A DNA stretch of 64,000 bases from NCBI RefSeq assembly GCF_007747445.1, contig NZ_CP036425.1, positions 992,001-1,056,000 of the forward strand. The letters run 5' to 3'. Positions 44,773 through 54,357 of this stretch are shown here, in pieces; the first letter of the stretch is position 1, and each line of letters starts with the position of its first letter. The notes under the pieces are model-generated. The model had not been told where the DNA came from. It saw only the letters and a list, made by a program, of their open reading frames with translations, and did no database searches. The translations under genes and the position numbers were made by a program. The DNA is from Poriferisphaera corsica (GTDB lineage: Bacteria; Planctomycetota; Phycisphaerae; Phycisphaerales; Phycisphaeraceae).

Positions 44773-46326
44773 ATGCAAATCAAACCTATAAAATCAGTCT
44801 TTCTAGCATCATTGATGCTGCTCATCGCATTTACATCCTCCGCATGTAAAAAAGAATCCTCCCCACCTAGTGAAAGCGATATCGCCACCGCTCAAGGTGA
44901 TTCTGCCTCTCAACCACCCAAGCCCGTTCTTCAATATCCAAACGATCGCGGCGATACTGCAACTGTCCCTCAAATGGAATCCGATGATAAGTATAATATC
45001 CAACATACCGAGCCCATAGCCCCACAAGATCAAGATCTCGAGCACAGTGATCAGCAAAAACTACAAGGTCGAACACTTCGCCGACCAAGTATGACTGTTC
45101 CATCTATCAAAGCACAAGTGAATGCAGCAGACACTAGTAGTAACCCTTCATCAAAGTCGGCAGATGAACCATCCGCGCCAACGACAGCTGACTCGCCTGC
45201 TGAGCAAGATGAATCAACAGAATCGCAATCAGAGACTAAAACCGAAGTGAAAGGCGACGAGTCTAAAAATGCTTCCGATGCGATGGATAAAGCTAATACA
45301 CAGTTAGATATGGAAGGTGTACCCAAGCCCATGGGCGAAGATGAAGCAGCCATCGAAGCTCAAGATATGGCAGACTCAGATCCTTACAATAATATCCGTA
45401 CTGATAAAGGTGAAGACGATCGTATGGACATCTCTGAACGTGAGAATGCGATCCGTAATAATGAACCAAGTTCCAAGTCAGCGACATCAGTCATCCCTGA
45501 AAATCCAGAGACTGTCAAAGAACCCGACGATCCTATCAACGCAGAAATGCAGCCAAAGGAACCTGTTGCTCCGCCAGTCAGCCCAATTCTTCCCGAGGCA
45601 ATGCCTGATGGCGAGGAGCGTGGCAAGCAATTGGTTAAAGACATCGAGGAGAACGAGAACTATAAAGGTTGGTACAGTCATCAAGCCATTGAGGGCCGTG
45701 TTGAACTCGTCTGGATGGGAGCCAAAGCCTTCGAAGGTGTTCTGGCTTTCCAGACTAATCTGGGTGCTGCCTGTATAGATCTCGATTCCGGCGAACTTCT
45801 CGTTTACGACGGCAACAGCGCATGGCTTAGCCCAACGAGTAGCGCTTTTAAACGTGCCCGCTTTCATCTCCTTACTTGGCCCTACTTCATCACTGTTGGC
45901 TACAAACTCAGCGACCCCGGTGTCAACATCGAATACCTCGGCGAACAGCTATGGAAAGAAGGCGAATCTTACCCCGCCTTCCGAATGACTTTCGGCCCTA
46001 ATGTCGGTGACACCCCCGACGACTGGTATGTCTTATATGTTGATACAAAACGCAATCTCATCGTTGGTATGAACTACATCGTTACCTACGGGACCACGCT
46101 CGCTGAAGCCGAAAAAGAAGTGCACGCCATTTCCTATGATCGCTATCAACTCATCGAAGGTGTTGATGTACCCTGGCGTATGACTTTTTGGCATTGGGAT
46201 CCCAGCAAAGGCATCACCGACAAGCTTGGCGAACTCAATTTCTCTTCTGCTAAATTCATCACGCCCGGCAAAACCTATTTTCAAAAACCCGAAAACTCAC
46301 GCGAAGATAAAATCCCCAATCAATAA
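44773..46326 (+). CDS. lipoprotein with long acidic linker and LolA-like/DUF-type domain
   Basis: This 517-residue protein begins with a lipoprotein signal (SLMLLIAFTSSAC; lipid Cys at about 25). A long disordered section (26-290) is rich in S, E, D, P and K. From about 290 a folded domain begins (YKGWYSHQAIEGRVELVWMG) with features of a LolA/outer-membrane-lipoprotein-sorting-like beta fold (GELLVYDGNSAWLSP, VDTKRNLIVGMNYIV, WRMTFWHWD). Family assignment is uncertain. The ATG follows GAAGG. It is only 26 nt after the fusion oxidoreductase gene, so the two are probably co-transcribed. Confidence 0.75.
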   Translation: MQIKPIKSVFLASLMLLIAFTSSACKKESSPPSESDIATAQGDSASQPPKPVLQYPNDRGDTATVPQMESDDKYNIQHTEPIAPQDQDLEHSDQQKLQGRTLRRPSMTVPSIKAQVNAADTSSNPSSKSADEPSAPTTADSPAEQDESTESQSETKTEVKGDESKNASDAMDKANTQLDMEGVPKPMGEDEAAIEAQDMADSDPYNNIRTDKGEDDRMDISERENAIRNNEPSSKSATSVIPENPETVKEPDDPINAEMQPKEPVAPPVSPILPEAMPDGEERGKQLVKDIEENENYKGWYSHQAIEGRVELVWMGAKAFEGVLAFQTNLGAACIDLDSGELLVYDGNSAWLSPTSSAFKRARFHLLTWPYFITVGYKLSDPGVNIEYLGEQLWKEGESYPAFRMTFGPNVGDTPDDWYVLYVDTKRNLIVGMNYIVTYGTTLAEAEKEVHAISYDRYQLIEGVDVPWRMTFWHWDPSKGITDKLGELNFSSAKFITPGKTYFQKPENSREDKIPNQ

Positions 46327-46721
46327 TTAATACTGTAGGCAAATTCACATCAATAATTTTGTCTTCTAAGCGAACATTAGTCGCCATAGTTTACCCTGCT
46401 TATAATAGTGGGTTTTCTGCAATACTCAATCGCATTCAAGACATAGTTCAGTGCATCTCTCCATGGTATATTCGAACCGTTCACTCAAGAGAAACTCAAG
46501 AGTGGGCTGTATATCGCAACTTACTTCGTGGTTGTATACCAGAACGATATAACGAATAATTGCCTGTATAACAAACAATATTCGTTTTTTGAATATTCAT
46601 CACAGGAATAAGTTTGTTCCTCGAACCGAGCAGACGACTCTTTGACTATAGAGAATATCAATAGTCGTTAAAGAAGCATTGCAGCCTAAGATGAGTTATG
46701 CACTGACGAGGTGAGTAACGA
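46327..46721. other. intergenic region before the GH2 gene
   Basis: 395 nt containing a possible regulator remnant (46359-46559). The GH2 ribosome site GAGGTGA lies at its end (46709-46715). No terminator is evident after the upstream lipoprotein gene. Confidence 0.45.
46359..46559 (+). pseudogene. possible N-terminal fragment of a XylR/LacI-type sugar-sensing regulator
   Basis: A 66-codon frame begins KRTLVAIVYPAYNSGFSAILN and continues with SPWYIR and RGCIPERY. This recalls the first strand, helix and second strand of XylR/AraC-type ligand-binding domains (KRVALI-x-GRGLLRGI-x-GPW-I). It then stops, with no DNA-binding part. Such regulators often sit next to glycosidase genes, so a decayed regulator upstream of GH2 is plausible. 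The similarity is judged by eye only. Confidence 0.3.
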
Positions 46722-49001
46722 TTGAACTTATCAATAAATGTCTTTCTATTATTAACAATATCAGTACTACATATGACGTTATTACAGCCAACAACGACGC
46801 ACGCAAACGAACAATTGGATACCCCTTGGACGGCAGATGTCGACAAGAATAATCCTCTTCCAGAATACCCGCGACCACAGATGCGTCGCTCTGATTGGAC
46901 AAATTTAAATGGCCAGTGGGATTATGCGGTCAAGCACCATTTAGATAACAAACCTACCGAATGGGGAGGAAGCATCACTGTACCTTTCCCCATCGAATCG
47001 CATCTTTCTGGCGTTAAACGTCATCCCACAGAACTCGAAGCGATTTGGTATCAGCGTAAGATCAATCTTCACAAGCCGATGGATGATCAGCGTATTCTCA
47101 TTCATTTCGGCGCAATTGATTGGCATGCAAAGATCTATGTAAACGATCAATACATCGGCGAGCATCGCGGCGGCTTCGTCCCATTCTCTTTCGACATCAC
47201 ACACGCACTCAATAACACTTCCGCACAAACCATCACCATCCGCGTTTATGACCCGACTAACTCCGATTCACAAGCACGTGGCAAGCAGATCCATAAACCC
47301 CACGGTATTTTCTACACCAGTGCCTCAGGAATTTGGCAAACAGTTTGGCTTGAAAAAGTACCCCAAGAGTATATCCAATCCATAAAAATTATCCCTGACC
47401 TTGATAATCAATCCATTAGTGTCAATGTCAGAACCAACAAACAAAATTCTAAACTCAAAGCCATACTTGTCACAAAGTACAACAATCAATCTTACACGAG
47501 TGCCCTTAACACTCCCTTTGAAATCCCCGCGAATGATTGTCAGCTTTGGTCTCCTGAATCCCCTAATCTTTACGATTTTGAAGTCATGCTGATTGATGGC
47601 AATCAAACGGTCGACTCTATCAGCAGCTATTTTGCGCTCCGCAAAATCTCTTTTACAAAAGATAAGACCGGCTACAACCGTCTGCATCTCAATAATAAAC
47701 CCATCTTCCAGTTCGGCCCTTTAGATCAAGGTTATTGGCCAGATGGTATCTACACCGCTCCTACCGACGAGGCGCTCCGTTATGACATAGAAGTCATGAA
47801 AAAGATGGGCTTCAATATGGTACGCAAGCACGTCAAGATCGAATCCGCACGCTGGTATTACTGGGCAGACAAGCTTGGCATCATGGTTTGGCAAGACTTC
47901 CCCAACAGTGGCGCTACAGGCGAAGCGAACAATCATCATGCCCATCAAAACACAACCGATGGTAAAGACGTTGACTTCAATGCCATCGAACACACACGTT
48001 TTATGGAGGAGTGGAAAGCCGCCATTGATGCGTACTATAACCACCCCTCAATCGTCGTCTGGATTCCCTTTAATGAGGGTTGGGGCCAGCATAAAACCAA
48101 CGACGTTATTCAATGGACAATGAACTACGATCCTTCACGTCTCACCGACGCGCCATCCGGCTGGTTTGATCGTGGGCTTGGCGACATGATCGATAAACAC
48201 AGCTATCCAGACCCAGGCATGTTCCCCGCATTAGACCACCGCGTATCTGTCCTCGGCGAGTTCGGCGGCCTCTTGCTAAATATCAAAGGTCATCTCTGGC
48301 AAGGCAAAACCTGGGGCTACAAAGAAACAAAATCACAAGATGACCTTCTCTATCAGTACGAAGACCTTATTCAACAACTACCACCCTTGATCGCTCGCGG
48401 CCTCGCCGCCGCCGTCTACACGCAACTCACCGATGTCGAAATCGAAGCCAACGGCCTCATAACCTATGACCGTAAAGTCATCAAAATCGACCCGCAAACA
48501 CTCACGCAAATACACGCCACTCTTTTCAAGACCCCTCCTGCCATCAATCAACTCTTGCCTACATCCGACCTCACACCACAAACTTGGCAATATACAACCC
48601 GTCTTCCAAAACCCTCATGGATGAATCCCGACTACGATGATTCATTATGGCAAAGCAGCGAAGGCGGCTTCGGCACACCCGAAACGCCAAACACTAATGT
48701 CGGCACCAAATGGAATTCCCAGTCAATTTGGCTTCGTAAGGAATTCAATCTCAACACTGAAGATATACAAAACGCGGGCTCACTTCGGCTCAAGATCTAT
48801 CACGATGAGGATGCCGAGGTCTATATCAATGGCATACTCGCCGCTGAATTCAAAGGCTTCACAACAAGCTACCGAACCGCCAGATTAAAACGTGAAGCCC
48901 TCGATTCACTCAAGCCCGGCCTGAATATCATCGCTGTCACATGTCAGCAAACCAAAGGTGGTCAATTCATTGATGTCGGCCTTGAACAATACCAGCAATA
49001 A
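46722..49001 (+). CDS. glycoside hydrolase family 2 protein, secreted
   Basis: This 759-residue protein has a signal peptide (about 1-28). A GH2 jelly-roll N-domain follows with the typical YPRPQMRRSDW start and WYQRKI, then an Ig-like domain, then the TIM barrel. The catalytic acid is E452 in FNEGWG and the nucleophile is about E513 in LGEFGG. A C-terminal beta-sandwich (about 600-759) resembles a carbohydrate-binding module. It probably cleaves beta-galactosides, glucuronides or mannosides of algal polysaccharides; which one is unknown. The start is TTG, chosen because GAGGTGA lies 7 nt upstream and the first ATG is inside the signal peptide. The sialate-esterase-like gene follows 140 nt later. 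Confidence 0.88.
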   Translation: MNLSINVFLLLTISVLHMTLLQPTTTHANEQLDTPWTADVDKNNPLPEYPRPQMRRSDWTNLNGQWDYAVKHHLDNKPTEWGGSITVPFPIESHLSGVKRHPTELEAIWYQRKINLHKPMDDQRILIHFGAIDWHAKIYVNDQYIGEHRGGFVPFSFDITHALNNTSAQTITIRVYDPTNSDSQARGKQIHKPHGIFYTSASGIWQTVWLEKVPQEYIQSIKIIPDLDNQSISVNVRTNKQNSKLKAILVTKYNNQSYTSALNTPFEIPANDCQLWSPESPNLYDFEVMLIDGNQTVDSISSYFALRKISFTKDKTGYNRLHLNNKPIFQFGPLDQGYWPDGIYTAPTDEALRYDIEVMKKMGFNMVRKHVKIESARWYYWADKLGIMVWQDFPNSGATGEANNHHAHQNTTDGKDVDFNAIEHTRFMEEWKAAIDAYYNHPSIVVWIPFNEGWGQHKTNDVIQWTMNYDPSRLTDAPSGWFDRGLGDMIDKHSYPDPGMFPALDHRVSVLGEFGGLLLNIKGHLWQGKTWGYKETKSQDDLLYQYEDLIQQLPPLIARGLAAAVYTQLTDVEIEANGLITYDRKVIKIDPQTLTQIHATLFKTPPAINQLLPTSDLTPQTWQYTTRLPKPSWMNPDYDDSLWQSSEGGFGTPETPNTNVGTKWNSQSIWLRKEFNLNTEDIQNAGSLRLKIYHDEDAEVYINGILAAEFKGFTTSYRTARLKREALDSLKPGLNIIAVTCQQTKGGQFIDVGLEQYQQ

Positions 49002-49149
49002 CATACCAATGTGATCGACCACGCATTGTTGCTTCTGGGGTATGGCATCTTAACGCCGTCACGTTAAGATAAATCGATCTCCACAGCAAAATCTCACCAC
49101 GTTGTGGCTGTAAACAAATCAGCAATACTCTTCTCTAAGGATGCAAGAC

Positions 49150-52068
49150 GTGAAAATCCATTGGATGTATCGTTACATACTCCTGTTCTCTGTGATTCTG
49201 CTTACAATCCCAAACGCCACCGCACTTGATTTGCCCGCCGCATTCACTGATCACGCCGTTCTTCAGCACGGTGTTTCTGTTCCTGTTTGGGGTTGGACTG
49301 ACAATAATGCCCAAGTCGAAGTCACCTTCCAAGGACACACCATCACCACCACAGCCAACGCTGATGGTGAATGGCAACTCAAGCTTCCTCCTCTAAAACC
49401 CAGCAAAACGCCCGCGAATATGTCCATCCGTAGCGGCTCAGAATCAACTACTGTCAAAGACATACTTGTCGGTGAAGTGTGGCTATGTTCCGGCCAGTCC
49501 AACATGGAATGGATCCTTGAACGTTCTCTGTCCTTTGATAACGTCAAGCAAAATCCGAACACGCTTATACGCATGATCACTGTCCCTCGCAAAACATCTT
49601 CAGTCAGATTGAAGTCCGCCAAGACCAAATGGCAAACCGCTTCAAGCAACACCGTCGGCCGGTGGTCTGCGGTGGGCTATCACTTCGCAGAAAAGCTTCA
49701 GCAGGAACTCGATATGCCCGTCGGTATGCTCTCCATCTCCTGGGGCGGCACCCTCATCGAGCCATGGATCCCAATCGAAGGCTATCAAAGAACACCCGAA
49801 GTTGAAGATATTTACAATAAGATCAAATTAAGCAGTCCTTCAACCAGTGAATACGAAACCGCAGCAAAGAAATATGTCAACAAGGTTGAAGACTGGATTC
49901 AAAAGTCTAATGATCAGATAGATAAACAAAAACCGATTAGCAGCGCACCAGCTTTCCCAAAGTCACTCAAGCCGCTCGATTCGAATCGCAGCCCAACCGC
50001 GCTTTACAATGGCATGATTAATCCTTTTGTTCCTTACGCCATCAAAGGTGTCATCTGGTATCAGGGTGAATCCAATCACACGCAAGATGCCAACAAAATC
50101 GGCCCCGCCCGTTGGGGTTATCTCCACAAAACCAAAGCGCTACTCGCAGGTTGGCGATATCTCTGGGACAACCCCACGCTTCCCTATTATTTCGTGCAGA
50201 TTGCGCCATACAACTACAAAAACAATGCCCCAGATGTACTCCCACAATTTTGGGAATCACAAGCCGAGATCGAAAAGCAACTCCCCAACACCGGCATGGT
50301 TGTCGTCAACGACATCGGCAATATCTCCGATATTCATCCTCGCAATAAGCTCGATGTGGGTCACCGCCTCGCCAATCTTGCCCTTCATGAGACCTATGGC
50401 AAAACCGAAATCGTTGCTCGCGGCCCGCAGCTCCGCGATATGATCGTCAGCGGTAACCAACTCCGTCTTAACTTCAACAACGCCGCCGACGGGCTTGACA
50501 CACGTGACGGGAAATCGCCAAGTCACTTCGAAATTGCAGGCACCAAAACTTCATGGCGTAAAGCTAAAGCAAAAATTGAATCAAAAGATACCATCATTCT
50601 CTCCGCTAAAGACATCAATCAGCCTGTTGCTGTTCGGTATGCATGGGATATGCTCGCCGAGCCCAATCTCATCAATTCAGTCGGCTTGCCCACAGGTGCG
50701 TTCCGGCATGGCGAACTACCCGACTACTCCAAGGTCGAAAAGAATATTCCTGATCGCGATCAATACACCGTCGTTTATGAAGCTGATCTCAATAAAGCCA
50801 AAAAGAAAATTGTTTATGACATCAACAATACAAACGATATTCAAGGCTTCGATCGTATCGCATACATGCTTGAGCTAAATGGTGACCAAGGCTATCAATG
50901 GGTCTTCGTTTCCATGGATGCATTTACCGACGACATTCAAAAAATTGCCGTCCCGACCGCCGATTCTAAAGCAGTTTTTCAGCAACAACTCGACAACCTC
51001 AATGTCTATTCAAATAACAATAGCCTGAAAAACGGCAATCATAAAAACGGGAATATCGAATTCTGGGCGACCAACTACAAGCCTAACAAGCAAAGCGGTG
51101 TTGCCTCAGCATCCGACGAAGCCTTCGATCACAGCGATACCAATAGCAAGGATGGTGATTATGGCAGCATGCAAATTCATATCGCAAACCCAGCCGAAAC
51201 TGTTTTTGCACTCAACCACTGGGTTGAAGGCTCAAAAACGTTAGACATTGGTATCGGTTCTCAGTCTTCCGGAAACGCCGACTGGACCTTCGCGAAAAAC
51301 GGCGGCCGCTATAAACTAAAAAAATTAACCGTGCTTGTTCGTAAGGCCGATCCCGACGTCATGGCTGCAATTGAAGCCAAGCGACTTAAAAAACAAGCAA
51401 TTGCTGCAGAGCAAAAACGCAAAGAATCCAAAAAGCTTAAATCAAAACTCATTCGATCCATCCCTGAAATTCGAAATTACACAGCCGTTTACACCACAAA
51501 TCTCAATAACGCTGGCCCCGCAATCTCATATGATCTGAATATATCGGATCAAATCGAATCTTTTGATCGTATCGCCTATTACCTCGAACTCGACGACGGC
51601 TCCAAATCGCGATGGATCTACGTCTCTCTTGACGCGTTCACCGATGATGTCCAAAAAATCGGTATACCTACACTTCAATCCCCGTTCGTCTTTCAGACAA
51701 CAGCAAAAAATCTTAGCGTCCTTACCAATCACCCCAATGTCACAGCCGGCAAATATCCAACCGGCCATATCGAGTTTTGGCCTTATAATTACGGCCCCAA
51801 TAATCAACTCAACATTCCAAACGCGTCACAACAAATCTACGATCACGGAGACGCCAACAAAAATACAGGCGATTACGGCAGCATGCAGATCCATCTCCTG
51901 AACCCCGCCTCAACCCTATTCGCCATCAACAACTGGTATGACGGTGCCCGCAAAATGGATATCGGTATCGGCAATTCAACCGGCAAATCTCGTGACTGGA
52001 CGTTCGCGAAAAACGGTAGTCAATACCGTATGAAAACACTCACAATCCTGGTTCGTGAATCTAATTAG
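49150..52068 (+). CDS. sialate O-acetylesterase-like protein with two tandem C-terminal modules
   Basis: About 972 residues. A signal peptide is followed by a beta domain (DHAVLQHG, VWGWTD) and an SGNH/GDSL-type esterase: S117 in CSGQSNMEW, WYQGESN, and the catalytic Asp/His block D-I-H-P-R-N (H about 396). This fits SASA-family esterases that remove O-acetyl groups from sialic acid or plant/algal polysaccharide. Residues about 539-730 and 777-972 are a duplicated module: YTVVYEADLN/YTAVYTTNLN, FDRIAYMLEL/FDRIAYYLEL, DAFTDDIQK/DAFTDDVQK, GDYGSMQIH and DWTFAKNG. A lysine-rich link joins them. I chose the GTG at 49150 because AAGGA lies at good spacing, while the ATG at 49141 overlaps AAGGA. 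Confidence 0.85.
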   Translation: MKIHWMYRYILLFSVILLTIPNATALDLPAAFTDHAVLQHGVSVPVWGWTDNNAQVEVTFQGHTITTTANADGEWQLKLPPLKPSKTPANMSIRSGSESTTVKDILVGEVWLCSGQSNMEWILERSLSFDNVKQNPNTLIRMITVPRKTSSVRLKSAKTKWQTASSNTVGRWSAVGYHFAEKLQQELDMPVGMLSISWGGTLIEPWIPIEGYQRTPEVEDIYNKIKLSSPSTSEYETAAKKYVNKVEDWIQKSNDQIDKQKPISSAPAFPKSLKPLDSNRSPTALYNGMINPFVPYAIKGVIWYQGESNHTQDANKIGPARWGYLHKTKALLAGWRYLWDNPTLPYYFVQIAPYNYKNNAPDVLPQFWESQAEIEKQLPNTGMVVVNDIGNISDIHPRNKLDVGHRLANLALHETYGKTEIVARGPQLRDMIVSGNQLRLNFNNAADGLDTRDGKSPSHFEIAGTKTSWRKAKAKIESKDTIILSAKDINQPVAVRYAWDMLAEPNLINSVGLPTGAFRHGELPDYSKVEKNIPDRDQYTVVYEADLNKAKKKIVYDINNTNDIQGFDRIAYMLELNGDQGYQWVFVSMDAFTDDIQKIAVPTADSKAVFQQQLDNLNVYSNNNSLKNGNHKNGNIEFWATNYKPNKQSGVASASDEAFDHSDTNSKDGDYGSMQIHIANPAETVFALNHWVEGSKTLDIGIGSQSSGNADWTFAKNGGRYKLKKLTVLVRKADPDVMAAIEAKRLKKQAIAAEQKRKESKKLKSKLIRSIPEIRNYTAVYTTNLNNAGPAISYDLNISDQIESFDRIAYYLELDDGSKSRWIYVSLDAFTDDVQKIGIPTLQSPFVFQTTAKNLSVLTNHPNVTAGKYPTGHIEFWPYNYGPNNQLNIPNASQQIYDHGDANKNTGDYGSMQIHLLNPASTLFAINNWYDGARKMDIGIGNSTGKSRDWTFAKNGSQYRMKTLTILVRESN
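50764..52065 (+). repeat. tandem protein-module duplication in the SASA gene
   Basis: Two ~195-residue modules begin at 50764 and 51478 with a lysine/alanine-rich linker between. Conserved phrases such as FDRIAY, DAFTDD, GDYGSMQIH and DWTFAKNG recur in order. The nucleotide copies have diverged, so the duplication is old. Confidence 0.75.
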
Positions 52069-52130
52069 CAGTTAGATTCAATACTTAGCCATATTTGGCT
52101 AGATAAGTTGGATCATCTATCGCAGCCAAC

Positions 52131-52158
52131 AAAGCCATCACGTATGTGATGGCTTTTT
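52131..52158 (+). terminator. terminator of the SASA-like gene
   Basis: A perfect stem AAAGCCATCAC/GTGATGGCTTT with a GTAT loop and T5 following, 62 nt past the stop. Confidence 0.85.
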
Positions 52159-52235
52159 ATATGGAACTCTAATAAATGAACAAGTAACCTCATCCGTGTT
52201 TCAGGGTAAGGCAGCCTTCACAGATTGAACCAAAA

Positions 52236-52269
52236 AAAAGACTCACAATCCAAGGATCGTGAGTCTTTT
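52236..52269 (-). terminator. terminator of tRNA-Lys
   Basis: An AAAAGACTCAC/GTGAGTCTTTT stem with a paired inner loop lies just beyond the tRNA 3' end, with a T run on the minus strand. Confidence 0.75.
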
Positions 52270-52276
52270 AACTTAG

Positions 52277-52349
52277 TGACCGGGCTGGGACTCGAACCCA
52301 GAACCTGCGGCTTAAAAGGCCGATGCTCTACCAATTGAGCTACCCGGTC
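52277..52349 (-). tRNA. tRNA-Lys (anticodon UUU)
   Basis: 73 nt read on the minus strand: acceptor GACCGGG/CCCGGTC with A73, D-arm GCTC...GAGC with GG in the loop, an anticodon loop C-T-TTT-A-A, and T-arm CTGGG-TTCGAGT-CCCAG. The first anticodon-stem pair (27-43) is a T-C mismatch. CCA is not encoded. A terminator follows directly. Confidence 0.93.
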
Positions 52350-52625
52350 AATGAAACTCATCTGAGTCTCAATTTTTGACCAATTATAGATCGAAAACCG
52401 GCGTAGTGACTTTAAACGCCGCATCGATGAGGTGCAAATGATAACAAAACTGCGGAAAAGGTAAAGTTTGCCTGCGGTTTTCCGCAATCTTCAACCTTTC
52501 AACCGTGGACAAGCTGACATTCGTGTCCGTTCTGGATACAAAACCCACCAGTTGGCTCTGTAATCCCATCATAAGCCCCATTTGAGAGCTTGTCGCTTAG
52601 GCCCTCTCTGCGGTACGATGGCCGT
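52350..52625. other. intergenic promoter region between tRNA-Lys and NeuB gene
   Basis: It must hold the divergent promoters of the tRNA and the NeuB-like gene. A TTTTCCGC-type repeat (52450-52490) is seen, but no clear promoter or RNA motif can be assigned. Plus-strand composition switches here from C-rich to G-rich. Confidence 0.4.
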
Positions 52626-53693
52626 ATGAGCAGTCTTAAGCAGCGTCATATCCCGCTTTTCATAGAGCCGACAGCCGAGGTTAGCCAGCATACGCTGATC
52701 ATTGCTGAGATCGGCGTGAATCATGATGGTTGCCCCAAAAAGGCGGTTGAATTGCTGCATGCTGCTCATGAAGCTGGGGCGGATATGGTGAAATTCCAGC
52801 TTTTTCATCCGGATCGATTGTTGAGCAGTCAGGCGCAACTCGCGGGTTATCAGGCGGGTAAGGCGGCGGATGCGTATGAACTTTTATCATCCTTAACACT
52901 TTCGACACAAGAGCTTACAGGGATTCTTCTCGAGGCAGATCGGTTGGGGGTCATGCGTGCCGTGACACCGTTTAGTTTGCAAGATGTGGATGATTTGGGG
53001 CAGATCGGGGCAGGGTTGGTGAGTGCTGTGAAATTGGCTTCACCAGACGCGGTGAATGGGCCGCTGCTGTCAAAGGCGGCAGGGTTAGGGTTACCGTTGC
53101 TGATTTCTACAGGCACGTGTGAGCTTCAGGAGCTGGACTATGCTGCTCAAATGATCCGTAGTCATTCCGTAGGCGGAGCATTATTGCACTGTGTATCGAG
53201 CTATCCAACGCCGCTTCCAGAAGCAGGTTTAAAAGCCATTGAGGTGATGCGTGATCGATTCGGATTGCCGATCGGGTATTCGGATCACACGCAGTCTGTG
53301 AGTACGGGCGCAATGGCGGTTTGTGCTGGGGCATGTGTGATCGAAAAGCATCTGACCTATGACCAAAATGCGGCAGGGCCGGATCATGCAGCAAGCATGG
53401 AGCCGTCAGATTTTGCTCTTTATGTGAAACAGATCCGTGAGGCGGAAGTCATGATGGGGCTAAGATTTAAGGGGGTACGTGAGGTCGAACGTGATGTGCG
53501 ACTTGTATCTAGGCAAAGTGTCGCGGCAGCCAATGTTTTAACCGCGGGCCAAGTCATTGAATCAGCAGATTTAACGGTGATGCGGCCGGGCACGGGCGTA
53601 CCGGCGATGCGATTTGATGAAGTCATCGGTAAACAGATCAAAATTGACAAACAGGTAGGTGAATTGATCCATGAGGAAGACGTTGCTTGGTAA
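52626..53693 (+). CDS. NeuB-family sialic-acid-type synthase with SAF domain
   Basis: This 355-residue protein condenses PEP with a hexosamine such as ManNAc, or a legionaminic/pseudaminic precursor, to form a nonulosonic acid. The TIM-barrel start AEIGVNHDG and MVKFQLF, plus ISTGTCELQE, IGYSDHT and EKHLTYD, are NeuB marks. The C-terminal part (from about 290, RQSVAAANVLTAGQVIESADL) is the SAF antifreeze-like domain. No NeuA, NeuC or glycosyltransferase is adjacent, so the sugar and its use are unknown. A longer frame to 52590 exists; 52626 is the first ATG giving a sensible start. Confidence 0.87.
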   Translation: MSSLKQRHIPLFIEPTAEVSQHTLIIAEIGVNHDGCPKKAVELLHAAHEAGADMVKFQLFHPDRLLSSQAQLAGYQAGKAADAYELLSSLTLSTQELTGILLEADRLGVMRAVTPFSLQDVDDLGQIGAGLVSAVKLASPDAVNGPLLSKAAGLGLPLLISTGTCELQELDYAAQMIRSHSVGGALLHCVSSYPTPLPEAGLKAIEVMRDRFGLPIGYSDHTQSVSTGAMAVCAGACVIEKHLTYDQNAAGPDHAASMEPSDFALYVKQIREAEVMMGLRFKGVREVERDVRLVSRQSVAAANVLTAGQVIESADLTVMRPGTGVPAMRFDEVIGKQIKIDKQVGELIHEEDVAW

Positions 53694-53955
53694 GTCGTTA
53701 AATATATAGCGCTTACTGTTTGCGATTTTGGCTTTGCATGGCCTCAAGCGTGGATGCGGGGATTGAAGGCAAGATTGAGTGGGGGATGGCTGGGGAAAAC
53801 GGGGGGTGTGTAAAATCATGGATTAGTGTGGGTGAGGCCGATGGTATTGGTGCGGGCCAGTGTGTGGATTGGGGTAAAGGGCATTTCCGGTGTTTCGTTG
53901 CAAATTATTTCAGATCCTGAAACGTTAAGTCTAATCTCTGATTAGAGGGTTGGTT

Positions 53956-54267
53956 ATGTTGTCATACGTGCTTTGGGCGTTAGGTATCTATGTGTTATTG
54001 AGTTACGTATGGGGTGCATACGTAGCTTGGCGGCTGAATCGGTTGCGTCGTCAGATGCAGGAAACGATCGACGCGAGTGAAATGCAAATGGAGTCGGACG
54101 GGCTTTCGGTTGATTTTAAAGGCTTACGGAAATGGGCTGACGAAGGGGCAGGGCAGTTAGGGGAGCAGGACATGATGGACGTTACGGATGGTATTACTGA
54201 TGGGCAAAACGAAGATGACCAGCATGAACACAAAGGCGAAAACAGCGGGGAGAGCGAAGCAGCCTAA
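53956..54267 (+). CDS. small membrane protein with acidic tail
   Basis: 103 residues with one N-terminal helix (about 2-24, LSYVLWALGIYVLLSYVWGAYVAW), then a basic stretch (RLNRLRRQ) and a D/E-rich C-terminus. Orientation by the positive-inside rule puts the tail in the cytoplasm. It resembles CcmD-like or other short membrane proteins only in shape. AGAGGG precedes the ATG by 6 nt. A strong terminator follows. Function unknown. Confidence 0.65.
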   Translation: MLSYVLWALGIYVLLSYVWGAYVAWRLNRLRRQMQETIDASEMQMESDGLSVDFKGLRKWADEGAGQLGEQDMMDVTDGITDGQNEDDQHEHKGENSGESEAA

Positions 54268-54326
54268 TTGAAGGTTAGGTAAACGGTTAACAAAAGACTA
54301 AGAATCATATGATGCGACTGAGCGGT

Positions 54327-54357
54327 AACACCCTCGCCTTTCCGGGGCGAGGGTGTT
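54327..54357 (+). terminator. terminator after the small membrane protein gene
   Basis: A perfect 12-bp GC-rich stem AACACCCTCGCC/GGCGAGGGTGTT with a 7-nt loop and only T3 at the end, as is common for strong stems. Confidence 0.75.
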
